A stretch of 64,000 nucleotides of DNA from Hydractinia symbiolongicarpus (GCF_029227915.1 NC_079881.1:21055501-21119500); one strand, 5' to 3'. Positions 1 through 12,508 are shown, counted from the first letter of the stretch. Notes: generated by a model not told the origin, from the letters alone. Numbers and translations are program-made.

Positions 1-62
1 CCAGTGCATTTTTGGCTGCATATCTCAAATCCTTGACTGTGCGCTGTGTTTGCATCTTTTAG

Positions 63-2677
63 CCTTCATGTAGCTATGTCACTGAATCTTGCCTTCGTGC
101 GGCTTTGCAAAGGTGTAAGAGAGATCCAAAGTTTTGGTCAAAGAATGGTTTGGAATACTTGATTAAAAATAATTATATCTCAAAAAGGTAAGCAATTTAT
201 TCCTTATATTTTCTTAGAGAATCTGAAAAAGCCAAGTGACTCCAAACATCGATGATATTTGTGGAGGAAGATTTATGGTACTTTTAACGTCATCAAATTC
301 TTTTTCCAGCTTGCAAGGAGATGTCTTCAGCTGTATTTTTCAGTACAATGTGATTGACTTATTGAAAATCTCTGTTCGACACATCAAAGGCATATCAGAA
401 AAATGCATTGTCAAATGTTTAAAGCATATAATTAAGTATGGTATATATAATATGTCAGCTTTTTAATAAGCGAGATGAATGATTTTAATACATTAATTTC
501 CACTAATGCTATTCTGTTAAAAAGTGGCTAAATTTTGTAGGTTTTTCTTAACTGTACGCTTCAGATGTATCTTGTCTCTCTTCCGGATTTACCAACCCTC
601 CTTTCTTGTTTAGGTCAGTGGATAAATCTGATATCGATAAATTAACGCTAACGCTTAGTTGGGATGGTTGTCCAGTTGATCTGGACGTGGCGAAAATATT
701 GTATCCTTTCTGTTGACGTGGAAATCTGTAATAAAAGCGATTTTTATTTTAGTTTTGTGTTTAATTTTTAAATGTTTTTGCACCTTGACTTGAATTAGGT
801 TATGCATGATACCTGTTTCATTTGATGAGACATGCATGACAGAGTATTTGAAATTGCTGACTGCTGATGAAGCTTTGGTAAGAATATCAATTGTGATTTT
901 TGTTTCAAATTCTTTTAGCCGCAAAATTAGAAAGTTAAATTTCTGATCCACCGGAACTCTGTTTTTCGCTGCTTTTAAAACAACCCTGCTCAAAATTTGA
1001 TCATGTCAATTAACTGTATATGTGCAGTGACAATTACAGTTGGCTTGCTGTATAATATTTCTCTTAATTCAGGCTAAATTGTGACTTCACAACTTGATGT
1101 CATCTGCTTTGCAAACACAGCCTGTTTATTTCTGTTAAACTTTCTTTGTAGGTATTTTTGCAGTTCTTGCACTACATACTAGCAGTTGTTTCACCAGCAT
1201 TGATCAGCAACTGTATAACAGATATTGATGTCCCAAAAGAAATAACAGAAAAAAAGGTTGCATTATTTATGCTGTCAGCAATAATAGGTTATGGAATTGT
1301 GGTCTGGAAAAGGGACGTACAGTTTTAGAAAACGCCATGAATTTTGTGTATTGAGGACTGCCTCCTCCATAATGATAATCACCATTTGTGTATCATTTGT
1401 AACCTGCACTTTATCGACGAGTTCAATTTTAGATCAGTCGTTTTTTGCGATAGTTTTTTAATTTTAAAGATCCACTAGTTGTATCATAAAAAGTTTTTAT
1501 AAACATTATGCCAAAATTATAAAGTCGAAATTTATTTTGAAATTTCTGTAGCCACATGGCATGGGATTGTAGAGCTTAACTAAGCAATTTGGATGTAATA
1601 TAACTGAGCAATTCGGATGTGATAAAACTGAGCAATTCGGATGTAATACAACTGAGCAATTCGGATGTAATACAGCTATGCAAGTGATGAAACTGCGCGT
1701 CTTAAGTTTATGTTGACAAAAAATTCTTAGCGAATTCCTCGTTTCTGATGCTCTGTAGTACTCTATATTGTGCTTGTAAAGTGTATTAAACGCTGTCTGA
1801 ACATCCTTTCTCTTTTTTTCTAGGTTTTCAGCTGGGTTAACTGTCTTCTGTCCGCTCAATTGATGACTTTTAATACGTCTCCGACGTTAAAGCAATTAGT
1901 ACCTGAGTTAAAAAAAACACTTTCGAGACTGGTGAGTGTTTGTTTTAATAACTGTATTCGTATAGTAATCAAGCATCGTCTGTTAACCTGTGCAATTGAT
2001 GATTTTTCACTTCTAAAAAGTTAATGTTGATATCATAGTGAATTCCTCGTTTCTGATGTACAGGTTAATTCAGGACTCTGCAGTACATTTACGAGAGAAA
2101 AGTGACACAGCATCTTGAGTCACATCCAATATAAAAGATTAGTTTTGCAAATCCGATATCAAACGAACATATTTAGAACGTATGTTTTTGCAAATGATAG
2201 GTTTCCAGGAGTAATTTTTTTTCTGATTTTTAATTTGTACATACATAAACTTTCATTTTACTTGCATTGCAATACTTTTGGGAAATACTTGTCCCCCCAA
2301 AAAATGAGGGGAAATTTCCCAATTTTCCGAAAGTTGGCACCCCAAAAATTAATCCTGTAAGTTTTCACGTAGATTTTATTAATAGTCTTAAAAAAAAGTA
2401 TCGTCTACAATTGATGCGGAAAATATGGAATTTATTTTAGCAGAAAAAAATTGTGAATTTGTTCTCATGGATTCGTTGTTGAAGAAAATTACTTAGGAAC
2501 TTACACCCCCGTAAACATCTAAAAATAGATTAGGTATTCAGAATGAACTTTTTATTTTAGGGAAATTTTTACAGCGACGTTGCATCGTTAGCACCTTACC
2601 TGGAACACTTTAAGAGTGATCGAGTGCTACCTAAGAAAGTTCATGGAAAGTACACCATTGAAACAATCACTTTGTGA
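63..2677 (+). CDS. 3' exons of an unrecognised gene, possibly NOL11-like
   Basis: Seven exons can be chained in one frame: 63-112, 310-435, 614-700, 799-877, 1152-1256, 1824-1931 and 2561-2677, all with AG acceptors and GT donors, ending in TGA at 2675-2677. The first exon is the least certain. The encoded tail is helical and leucine-rich. It includes LLTADEALVFLQFLHYIL across an exon junction and ends VHGKYTIETITL. No catalytic motif is seen. The layout (helical C-terminal region, short hydrophobic end) reminded me of nucleolar protein NOL11, a U3/t-UTP ribosome-biogenesis factor, but this is a weak recollection and not a motif match. The gene continues beyond the left edge. Existence of the gene is well supported by six consecutive phase-compatible junctions; its identity is not. 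Confidence 0.55.
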
Positions 2678-2748
2678 AGTTGTGGTTGAGCAATGTCAAA
2701 GTGTTAATCCCGTGTTCTAGATGTGTACTTTAACATGGCGGCATGTTG

Positions 2749-2754
2749 AATAAA
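2749..2754 (+). terminator. Putative polyadenylation signal AATAAA
   Basis: A canonical AATAAA lies 72 bases after the stop codon of the upstream gene, a plausible position for its 3' end. This is a single hexamer in A/T-rich DNA, so support is contextual. Confidence 0.4.
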
Positions 2755-4539
2755 AACATATATGAAGTGGAATTTTCTAACGAAAAATATCAACGAGAAT
2801 ATATTTTCAATTGTAATAACTGCTTTTTGTTCTGTGTTTTAAGCTTTGGAATTCTCTGTTCTGCACTTCTGATTTTGTTTACTCGTATATTGATTGTATT
2901 CTTTTCGAATCAAATTCGAATTTCGTTGTAAATTCGAACGCCATTATGTTGCATAAAAAAATTAGAGTACCTGCACATTTTATCGACTGTTTGCACTTTA
3001 CATACACGCTACCTCGGTCGTTTGCCTAGTTTTGTATTCATCCAGATTACCCCTAGGCGCGCGTGTTCCACGTCTCCAGCACGGCCCCTTTGCCTTGTTT
3101 TATATTCGCTACTCACAAACTGTACATTACGTCACTTACCCGAGGCGCAGTGGTGCTCTCAACCAATTAAAATCTCACCATTACAGGTGCCTTTAACCTA
3201 CCAATTATATGTACCCATGGAATCACGTGACTTAGTCTTCTTTAACATCGTGATAGCACATTTTTCCCCTTTCCTGTTTCACTTCGCTAATCATCGCCCG
3301 TAGTTTGTTATCGATCACTTACCAAATCTGTTAATCATGACCAACAAAAAAATCGAGAAAGAATTACATAGATGTAACCCTTCCGTTATAAACAGACCCT
3401 TCATAATGACGTATCGCTTGCGCCAGGTCGGTTGTTTTGATTCTATCAGGGATCAATTACACTACCCCAGCAGAAGGCGGTATAAGAAACAAGGCCTGTG
3501 CGTCTGATGAAGTCCTTGTTTCTTAGGTCATTCCTTTACCCACACCACATCCTTTCTCTGCATACGATACTTCGAATCCTCCACTGGAGAGTAGGGACAC
3601 CCAATCGAATAAAATGTTGGGTAAGAGAGTGTAGTATGCTGATGTGTACTTCGTAGTAAAAACAGGGCCTAAAGACAAATAATACTGATATATATTGCAA
3701 CCAAATCTCAGTATTGGTTACGGGAAATCGCAAAGAACGGTTTCCTTGTTACGTGGCGTCATTCGTAAATATCAGCCAATAGCACAAATACTTTTGTATC
3801 TATGTACCGGGATTACACTCACTGAAGAAATATACATATAAAATTTAGCCCTTATATAGAAATACTACCGGAAATGTTTACTAAAGAGAACAGCCTTGAT
3901 GCTGTTCTTGCTATAGTTTTAGTAGCTATAGGAGCTACTTAAAATAGCATTAAAAGAAAAATTACATCACAATTTTTAGCCTCAACACATGCAGGACATT
4001 TCATTGTTCATCAAGTTACCCCTCAAGTTGTGGATAATTAAAAAGATTTCTTTATACAAGAACAATGGAAAAATTTTCATGAGGATTACTTTCGCATTAT
4101 GAGTTAAAGTCCTATAACTTCAGTAAAATTTAAAATAATGATTTGAAACCTATATTATATGCTTTTGAATCAGTTTGATGAGATGAAGCCAAAAATTTTA
4201 TTCGCTACTACCATAGTTCCTAAATTTATCCATTTTCAGAGACGCTGATAAACTGTTTTTGACAATTTTGTACAAAGATATACATGTACAGAAAACATTA
4301 AAAGTGATTTTCAGGATTAAAATAAGTCACAGTTAAAATTTGTCCTAGGTTTAGAACCAAATACTTTATCCAAAAAGTGAGAATGTGCTTCTAAAGCACA
4401 GTGCTAAATATTCAATCTTAATTTTATGCCGTATAAATACTGTTAAAAATTTATTTTTGTTGTACGCCTAGATCTACAGCACTGCTTTTTTCTTGTGACA
4501 ACATATTTGACCAACATACAATGTCTGCATACCTAGCTA
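2755..4539. other. Intergenic, no gene seen
   Basis: No convincing coding frame was found. A perfect 12-bp inverted repeat (3483-3494 and 3514-3525, arm TAAGAAACAAGG) with a 19-base loop contains CTGATGAAGTCC. The rest is A/T-rich with no recognised element. Confidence 0.4.
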
Positions 4540-4942
4540 CAATCATGGACAAAAATATTGAGGCGAAGGCAGTTTTTTACTCATTATCCAAATATGAAAA
4601 AAAAACTGTCAATGCTCTGTAGCCTGCAGGCTGCAAAGTCGCTACTTTTGCACGCACGTAGGCCAAGCAGACAGCGTTGAAAAGTTGCTAGTTACATTTA
4701 CCGAAATAATTCACGTCGGAGACCACGAAGGACCCGTAATTCGTAAAAAATGGCCATGCTGACGTCAGCAACAATTAGCACATTTTAAGAATTTGGAATA
4801 TACCAAATAACCTAAGTCCTAAGTGCACTCTGAACACAATTTTAGAATGTGTGAGTCTTAAGTAGAAATAGCGTACGCAATTACTTGTTGTGACGAAATT
4901 CGAAAGTAGCTGTCTTGTCCCAACATACTATGACCACGATTG
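4540..4942. mobile_element. MITE with CAATC-type terminal inverted repeats, copy 1
   Basis: The element starts CAATCATGGACA and its other end, read inward, is CAATCGTGGTCA. Both ends are flanked by TA, suggesting a TA target-site duplication. It is a non-coding relative of the copy at 44976-45337: both share a CTGCAGCC-like tract, a GCTGACGTCAGCAA palindrome and a following AATAACCTA tract in the same order. It would have been moved in trans by a Tc1/mariner-like transposase, but only the TA flank supports that assignment. Confidence 0.7.
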
Positions 4943-5205
4943 TAGCTACTCATACTCGAGTCATGACTTTTCATTGTTATGGGAAGATAGTAAAAGAAAA
5001 TAAGCAAAGGTCCAAAATAGCTAGCTATCTTTGTTTAAAGTGACAGAATACTATAAAAAATCTTTTATGTAGTTAGTTACAGAAACATAATGTATATAGC
5101 TACTTGTACTTAATTATTTAATAAAAAAATGTGCCCCTGGAGTGCTGGCATGGTACTATGTAGCTCAAAATTACAAAATAAGTGATCATCCCTCATCATC
5201 AGACA

Positions 5206-5513
5206 TCAGAAAGGAGTTTCTGTTCTTTGATTCTCATTTTGGGGTGCCTGAAAATCTTGTGAATCCAATTTGAGATAATTGTTCAAAACTTCATCTTCTT
5301 TCGCACTACTCATGACATTTCTATGCATTGCCTTCAGTTCCAATTCATGATTACTTAGCGTTCAGTTGTGTCGCTTACAAGTTTCAGCTCTAGCCAATAC
5401 GATGGACAGCGTCGAGGAACCTTGGGTAGTTTTGAAAAAAATGTGGTTCTGCCTTATGAGTTTCAGATTTTTAATGCTGCTATTAGCATATTTTGGCCCT
5501 CGAGTGCCACCCT
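5206..5513 (-). pseudogene. Unrecognised exon with an in-frame stop
   Basis: On the minus strand an acceptor (TATATACAG) at 5514 opens a frame of about 102 codons ending in TGA at 5206-5208. It is interrupted once, by an in-frame TGA at 5362-5364. Before the stop it reads ...ARAETCKRHN; after it, TLSNHELELKAMHRNVM and an acidic, glutamine-rich tail. Composition looks like real protein on both sides. I do not recognise the family. Alternatives are a decayed exon of a lost gene, a fragment of a mobile element, or a terminal exon that truly ends at the first stop. Confidence 0.35.
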
Positions 5514-6523
5514 CTGTATATATAAGAAAACATTGTCTTTAAAGACTCGACTTTGAATTATCCGACTTTTTAGCATGGTTTATCCCCGCCTCAAATTGCA
5601 GCTTCATAATTTTCTCCCAACTGCATGCTTCGTAGCTTAAGTTCAGCCATTGTTCGTCGAATAAATTAACATATCACGTATGATGCTTGGGCATAATCTG
5701 GTCATATATTGATCAAAAACGCTCAACAATACCAGGGTAATTTTTATCTCATCATTTACAAGCATGATCCAAAGTTTTGGACCTCAGTTTGATACTGAAA
5801 AAAAATTTTATGTTAGATTTGATTTTTGGTGGAACAAAAGTGTTACCTTAAGATATATTTGGATATTTATGTTGAACTTTCTTAGACAGTTTGATAAATA
5901 TATTTGGTCTATTAAATTTTCAATCTTATACATGAAAAGAAGGCCTTGAAAAATGTTTAGCTGACATACATTAAAAATGCCCAGTTCTTTTCTCAATGGC
6001 CTAGAATTGGATTACTTGTTATGTCGTAATATAATCCCACTGGCATGTTTTTGCTGAATGTGTGTTTTTTTAATCTTTTTATATTAGTTTTTTCCCATGC
6101 AACGTATGCAGAATTTAAATAGCAGTGTATAAAGGAAAAATATATGCTTCTTATGCAGTTTTTATTCAAAGCGAAACGAGCTTTATCTAAGATTCGTAAG
6201 CGTTTAGAAACTTTTTCCTTAATTAATTTAATACGTTCTCTCTAAGCTAAATTTTCGTCCAGGGAGTACTCCAAGAAATTTAATCAAATATTCTCTTCTT
6301 ATGTTCACACAATCAATAAAGCCACACAATCAATTCAGGTAACCTAAGAGGGAAGTCATCTTTTTTACTAAGTATAGGAAAAAAGGTATATCTGCTCTTA
6401 ATCAGCACTTTAAGCTCTTTACAATAGAGGCAACGAATAAACGAATTTCTGATAAATCATCAACAGTCGGCGGCAGAGTTATACTTTTTATCGTCTCGAA
6501 AGCTCTTATTTGGTTGCAATCAA
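5514..6523. other. Intergenic upstream of FUT8-like copy 1
   Basis: No gene seen. Only the last 60-90 bases before the start codon resemble the corresponding stretch upstream of copy 2, with substitutions and small indels. Farther upstream no similarity to the second copy was noticed. Confidence 0.35.
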
Positions 6524-7871
6524 ATGATGGAGATAAGGCCAGTATTAAGAGTTGTAGCGTTAATGTCATTTCTTTTATATATGTACGTGCTAACATTGTT
6601 TACCTTTCAACAGACATCGTATGAACATTTTACTTCGGAGATACGAGAAGAGCTGTTACAATTGGAAAACCGTTCTAAGTATGTTCAAAGTGACTACAAT
6701 ATCCGAAAAGTGAAAGTAGAGGAAGATAAAGACGCGCTGACAGAGTTGTTATCTGTTCCGTTTATCTTGGATCCAAAATTGAGAACAATTCAATATGTTC
6801 ATGATATGGTTTATGAAACGTTAGATCAGCTTCAAAATGAAGAAAACTGTGAAGAAAAGAAAATAATTCGATGCACATACTCTGGTGATGGTGATTTTGC
6901 ATCTATAATGAAAAAATATGCGATATGTTTACAGATTGCATTTGCGACGAAACGTATGTATTTCATTGATTATGAACCCAAATACAATAATTTAGGCTGG
7001 TTTACTGAACTTGAATCGACGAAATGCAGATTCTTGAAACACAAGCTTTCATCTATTGAAAATAAATGCAATTTTAACGACGCAAGATGCAAAGAGTCCG
7101 TCTTACAAGTAAACAATTCATATAAACTATTACAACTAACAGATTTTAAAAATTTATCCAGTTCAAGATACATACATGGTATGATGTCAAAGAAAATGGA
7201 AGAGGATTTGAGAGAGTCAGGTGTTAAAAATCCAATCCTTTGGTTCACATCCCAGTTCTACGGTTACATGTTAAGACCAAGTAAAGTTTTTAAAAAGAGA
7301 TTTAATTATCTGATGAGATTCGTTAACATTCAAAAACCAGCAGTTGGGTTTGCAGTACAAGGTAGTAACAAAACTCTTTTTTATATTCTGGTCAATTTAG
7401 GAATGTCTTTATTTAGTTTTTACAGAAAAAATTAAAATTCGTTTGAGATTAAATTTATGGAAGGAAATTCAGGACTCGACGTTTACTTCATTTAACCAAT
7501 TTATTTATTTTTTACTAGAAGGGGATGTATCTACGCAGGTAGCAGCGTTGAAAGTACAAACATCATTATTGACAACCGCAAGGGATATCTATGTGGCTGG
7601 TAAAAAAAAGGTGTTCATTGAAAGACTGTTGAACCAAAATGAAACCCGTTTTCATGTTAAAAGAATACCGGAACTTAAGTCGTACAGTATTAAGGAGTAC
7701 CGCGATAATACAGACACAAAAAGCATGAGAGCTTTGGTAGATTTATATATTTTGCTGCAGTGTGATCAAATCATATTATCATCACAGACGAGTTTTGGAA
7801 AGCTAGTACTAGCGCTGAAAAGAGCGGTTTATCCTTACCATACAAACCACGTAATCGATCTTGCAATATAA
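6524..7871 (+). CDS. FUT8-like (GT23-type) glycosyltransferase homologue, copy 1
   Basis: Two frames that read as one protein: 6524-7435 (303 codons from ATG) and about 7426-7871. A 64-base intron at 7362-7425 (AAG|GTAGTA...TTTACAG) joins them in frame; alternatively the gene is frameshifted. Residues 8-28 form a signal anchor, giving the type II Golgi topology usual for fucosyltransferases. The pattern CEEKKIIRC, then G-x-G, then CLQIAFATKRMYFID and GW...C matches the cysteine-rich start of the FUT8 catalytic region, and WFTSQFYGYMLRP matches its SQF...RP block. The family's basic VRRTDK nucleotide-sugar motif reads VQGSNK here, so alpha-1,6-fucosyltransferase activity is doubtful. The second frame carries LLQCDQIILSSQTSFG, like the C-terminal FUT8/NodZ segment. 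Assignment to the GT23 fold is fairly good; activity is unproven. Confidence 0.6.
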
Positions 7872-9110
7872 AACTACTTTAACTATCTATATGTTTTATG
7901 TACTAGTAGGGAGGGGCAGACTTAATTTTTTGCACAAGTTAACTGTAATTTATTTGTAAATGTTAACTTAAAACATAGAGATATCTCTATGCTTCGAATA
8001 CACCTTTCCCGAATTTCATAAATTATAATAATTATGACGTCATCCAAAATTTTATAATGATTCTGTGCTCTTCAAATAAGGATATTCAGATAGAATATCA
8101 AACTATCATGATAAAAATGAAGTTTTTAGGATTCTGGTTGGATTCTATTTTAATTTGAAAAAAATAATTATTTTGAAAACAAGGCTATTCTTAGAAACCT
8201 CGGCTATATAAGGGGTTTAACCGTAATTTCAGTTTGCAATTGTGGCACTTAACGAACAGTAATAATTACGATATTAGGTAATTTGTTCCACCTTTTGCTA
8301 AGGAACTTAGGGATAAGAATCATTTTTGATATCGACCTTTTTAAGGCGTGAGTATACGAAAAAAAATGTTTTTTTTTTGAAAATTTTTTTTTTCAGGGAT
8401 TAGATAGAAAAGGATCTGCACTTTAAAATGGTGCAAAAATATTTTTAAAAAAATGTATTTAGGATAGATTATTATCCCCCCAAAATTTTTTTTTCATAAA
8501 TTACTTTTTATGAGTTTTCTGACAATTAGAGGTTAAAAATTGTGAAAAAAATTTTAATACTAAATAACTCCAAAAGTAAAAAACATTAAGAAAAAAATAA
8601 CAAAGCGTTTTTAGATCAATGTCTTGTGATCACAAAAAAGCAAACAGTAAACTTGAGAAATTAGTCGTTTTGTAAAAAAGATCGCATTTGTAGGAGAGGG
8701 GTCATTTTTTTTTCGTGTCTATTAAACCTTCAAACTTTATTTTTTTTTTCTTTATAATTTTTATAGCATTATATAGGTAATCATATAGGCTTTCTAAAAA
8801 TATATACATTAATATATCAAAATAAAGTTTTGGTGAATTAAAAGCATTTCAAAATATCACACCTTTTTTGTATACTCACGCCTTAATTGAGTTTGACATA
8901 ATTAGGAAATACGGAAAGGTCTATTATAACCAAGTTCAAAAAAAAAGTTTTTTTTTTCTTGACATAAAGGGGCTGCCCCAAAAAGTGTCCCTAAAACCTC
9001 TTTCCGACCCTTTTAAAATTAATCCTTTCTTTCTCTTTTATTTGACTAGAATTAATATTTATTAATGTTTAGAACTTAAGGCTATTTCTGTCTAAGTGTT
9101 ACGATATTGT
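7872..9110. other. Insertion relative to the paralogous flank
   Basis: The 3' flank of copy 1 matches that of copy 2 up to GTTAACTT (about 7968) and again from TGTGACTTACATTCC (about 9124). In copy 2 these blocks are nearly adjacent (about 13976 and 13998). The intervening ~1.1 kb of copy 1 is therefore an insertion or a retained segment. It contains poly-T and poly-A runs and the TTAA-ended element at 8341-8886. No gene is seen. Confidence 0.5.
8341..8886. mobile_element. TTAA-ended inverted-repeat element (MITE)
   Basis: A perfect 17-bp inverted repeat, TTAAGGCGTGAGTATAC and its complement, brackets 546 bases of T-rich non-coding DNA. TTAA at both ends could be a piggyBac-type target duplication, but the bases after it (GGCG) are not the usual piggyBac CCC start, so a TA-flanked element beginning AAGGCG is also possible. 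No transposase is encoded. Confidence 0.65.
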
Positions 9111-10770
9111 ATTTATTCCAAAAATGTGACTTACATTCCAAAAGTCACAGACAGACCAAAGTTGATTTTAGAGTAAGCAAATACCGAAAAAATTTACATT
9201 CGCTAACGCTCTGAGTGTTTAATTGCGTACATAACATTATTATCTAGTTGTTAAAGTTACATTTTCGGCATCACTTTGATTTATCAAATTATAATTTCTT
9301 CCCAATTATCCTGATTAGCATCTACCTTTAGAAAATAGCACAGAAGGAATAATGCAATCATAAAAATAATTACGGAATAAAAGGTATTGATCTTTCTTAA
9401 TTAACAGATTAAAATTACTAAAGAGGCGCTTGTTTGGATTATTATTATAAGATACAGTCAATACAACCGAAACGTCGCAAAGGTTTGTACTAATTAATTT
9501 TTTATTTTATGATATGTAACAATTATACTTTTTTTCAGCATTGGCTGAGGCCGGATTTGCATATTTATTTGGGACATTATAAACTTGTTAGCTAGCTACA
9601 TACACATTTTAAAAGACATGGCTGTTGTTTTTTCTTGTTTCAACAGTGTAACTTTTTCTAATTTTTTTATATCTGCATTGCTAACGTCAGCAAAAAATCT
9701 AAACCAACCTATATTTTCATTATCCTTTACCTGAGTGGACTTCACTGCGGGATTTAGCGACTAGTCTTATATAATTCCCTTGAATGAGTGAGCAAATGAG
9801 TCCACCGCACTAAAATCATGGGCCACTTTCTTATGGCTCATGCATTGTCTCCCCAAAGGGTGGCGTTACGATAAAAATAACTAAAATTAAAAAAATTGCC
9901 AAACAGGGGTTTATTTTTTAGAAGCCGTACAGGGTCGTTATGGTTGAAATAATGAAACTCTTGCTTTACCATGTGCACGCCGTATTTCACCGAAACAAGT
10001 TGTTTATCAACTGAAAAAATAAAACTGAAGCGAAGAAAATTGTTTCTTTTTCAAATTAATCCTGAAAAAAGTTACTTCAAACAAGCATGTCAATGTTTAC
10101 TCATCACGTGGTTAGCCTAAGTGCTTACTTTTTGTTCTATAATCTCAATTTTTGTGATCTGGGACAAAGGTTGCTTACTTTGATAAAAAAAATATATGGC
10201 ATTCGAATATGAAGTTAATTGAAATCTAAAATGTAAAAAGCAAACTGTTGTAGTCGAGCGAGTATAAAAAATTAATGTTGTTGTCAGAAATATTTTTTTA
10301 AAAGAAAAAAAAAACGTACGATGATATAATATAAGAAAAAGAATTGATTGTATGTATTATGTATGCATCAGAAAATTGTATACATTTTTAATCCGTTCTT
10401 TTTGGGATAAGACGAAGTTTAGTAATCGAAGTAAAACACTGATTTGGCTTTTTATACAGAGATCGCTAGCTAGCGACCTACTGAGAAAGCGAAAGAAAGC
10501 AGGTGTGTTGTTTAGATTATTTGGTAGGGAAATGACTTTAGGTGTATAACAATTTTTAGCCGTTTTAACTTTCGGGGCTAAATTGTCCCTAAAGCATCAA
10601 GTTTCTTGTTGTGTCGTGAGCTGGAAAATATTTTCTTTAAGCAGTTTTTTATAAGAATGTATGGATCAGAAGTTAAGAATATCCTGAAAATATGTCTAAG
10701 CTTGACTGCTTTTTTTTGAAATATGAACATTTGTATGACGCACAGAGTTAATTAGAAGTTTCCTTTTTCA
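9111..10770. other. Flank of copy 1 and unique spacer, no gene seen
   Basis: The first ~300 bases are homologous to 13995-14550 downstream of copy 2 but hold only one unit of the ~140-bp sequence that is tandemly repeated there. A GCTAACGTCAGC palindrome sits at 9680-9691 in a tract resembling 12170-12370. The remainder is A/T-rich with no recognisable coding. Confidence 0.4.
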
Positions 10771-10795
10771 TTGAATATAAAACAGACTGAAACAA

Positions 10796-11073
10796 TGGGT
10801 GTTCACAGTGTCCATAATATATCTGTTCCGTATATAGATTTCACAGACGATGTGATGTTATGTCACTTACCTGGCTTGCTTAAAACACCACGGCCTAAAA
10901 AGACTGATAGGACCTTGATGTACAGGGTATTCCCTTCTGACACAGTTTTATGCCCACTCCAATGTACCAAAGCCTACGTGTTAAAAAGAGACCAATTGAT
11001 ATCTAAAGAAATTGCTCCGCTTTTTGTAACTTTTAGGAAACCTCATTATGCTGCCTCTAAGGATACATTATGA
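10796..11073 (+). pseudogene. Tyrosine-recombinase fragment (Crypton/DIRS-like)
   Basis: About 93 codons from the first ATG. The C-terminal part (VFPSDTVLCPLQCTKAYV, then LFVTFRKPHYAASKDTL) resembles the middle of the phage-integrase-type recombinase domain of Crypton and DIRS elements, where an LFVS...KPH...S..T pattern precedes the catalytic R-H-R-Y part. The catalytic C-terminus is absent: the frame stops at 11071-11073. It is a truncated relic between the two FUT8-like copies. Family assignment is from pattern recall only. Confidence 0.45.
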
Positions 11074-12508
11074 AGATGGACACGGTATCTATCATACATC
11101 TTGAAACATGATTCTTTACCCAAGTGTTCTCATTCACAAATTTGTTACTCAATATCGCAGTAATATGATGTGATGATGGTACAAACAGGACTTGCCTATT
11201 GAGCTTTACAGGAATCGATTTTTTCGCTTACCCAGTGTTGCATCCTTACTTTTGTTATATACTGTAGTGAATTGGGTATCTTGTTATTTTATTTATGTTT
11301 TTTGACAATAATTTAATGAAAGAAAAAATATATTATTGATATCTTTTTTACAGTAAATGTTCTCTACAATGATTTTTTTTAATGTGACATCAACCTCTAA
11401 ATGCAAGTATTTCTGTTACCCCTTACGATAGAACATTTGCACAAAAGCGTAGATAGTTAAAAACTTTCTTATTTCAGCTGCCAGAAAGTCAAAACAACCT
11501 TCTAGCAGTTGTGAGTGCTTAAACCGTCCCATTTTTTTGTTTTGTAAATTAGACATGACATAAATAACATCAGTTTTTAGTAAATACCAGTGATTATTTT
11601 TTCACACTTCGTAATATTGGAACACATATCAGAAAAATCGCACTAATTACATCCAATTATGAATAAAATAGCTTACTGAAAATAAGTTCATCACAGTTGG
11701 TATTTTCTAAAGCGGATCACGAGAGAAAAAAATCCCATTGTATTTCAACTAGAAATAAAAAATGATTTCCAACGATATGTGACAACATGAAGATTACATT
11801 CATTACAAATGTTTTCGAAATATTCAATGATGGAATTTGCAGTTAAAAATATAACAGTTGTCCAATTGACATAAAATAATATGCACAATCACATTCAGCA
11901 TATAAAATGATATATAATATGTACAGTTTTTCTTTTTCTTTTTCCACCTGCCAAACAATTGGCTGTCACATCAACAGGTTGGATTGTTTAGTGGAATATC
12001 AATAACCCAAAACCCAACAGGCGGGATAGTATTTTTAGGGTTAGGATCTATGTAATGAAGACAACAGGTATATAAATTTTTGACAACAAATTATTTTGTG
12101 TGTTTTTTTTGCCTTGCTGACCTCAGCAAAAATTTTAAACCATTATATCTCCTTAGGCGTTCGTTGAGAACATATTATCCTATACATTATTTTTATCTTT
12201 GTTTCAACAACCTATACATATTATAAGCAACGGATGAACTAAATATAGCCAATATTTTTTTTGTATTTGTACTGCTAACGTCAGCAATAAACTAAATAAA
12301 TAAACTAAACTAAATAAACTTATTTTTTCATTGTCCTTTTGCCTAAGTGCAATTCTCCCAAGGGTTTATCGATTAAATTATAGCCAATTTAACTACATCG
12401 TACAAATAAAAATTACGAAAGCATGTAAATAGGACGCGTTGGAAATCAACGGTTGGTATAAGAGTTAGACCTTTATCGTTTTGGAAACTCTCATTTGGTT
12501 GCAATCAA
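11074..12508. other. Spacer upstream of FUT8-like copy 2
   Basis: No gene seen. Two GCTNACNTCAGC palindrome variants occur at 12116-12127 and 12274-12285, each in a short tract resembling other dispersed repeats of the window. The last ~80 bases resemble the equivalent stretch before copy 1. Confidence 0.35.

Noticed and set aside
3483-3525. Hairpin containing CTGATGAAGTCC as a hammerhead ribozyme
   Set aside because: The matching GGACGAAAC half is missing; only an inverted repeat can be claimed.
11478-11510. 33-base plus-strand micro-exon flanked by TTTCAG and GTGAGT
   Set aside because: Good splice signals but no partner exons and no recognisable protein.
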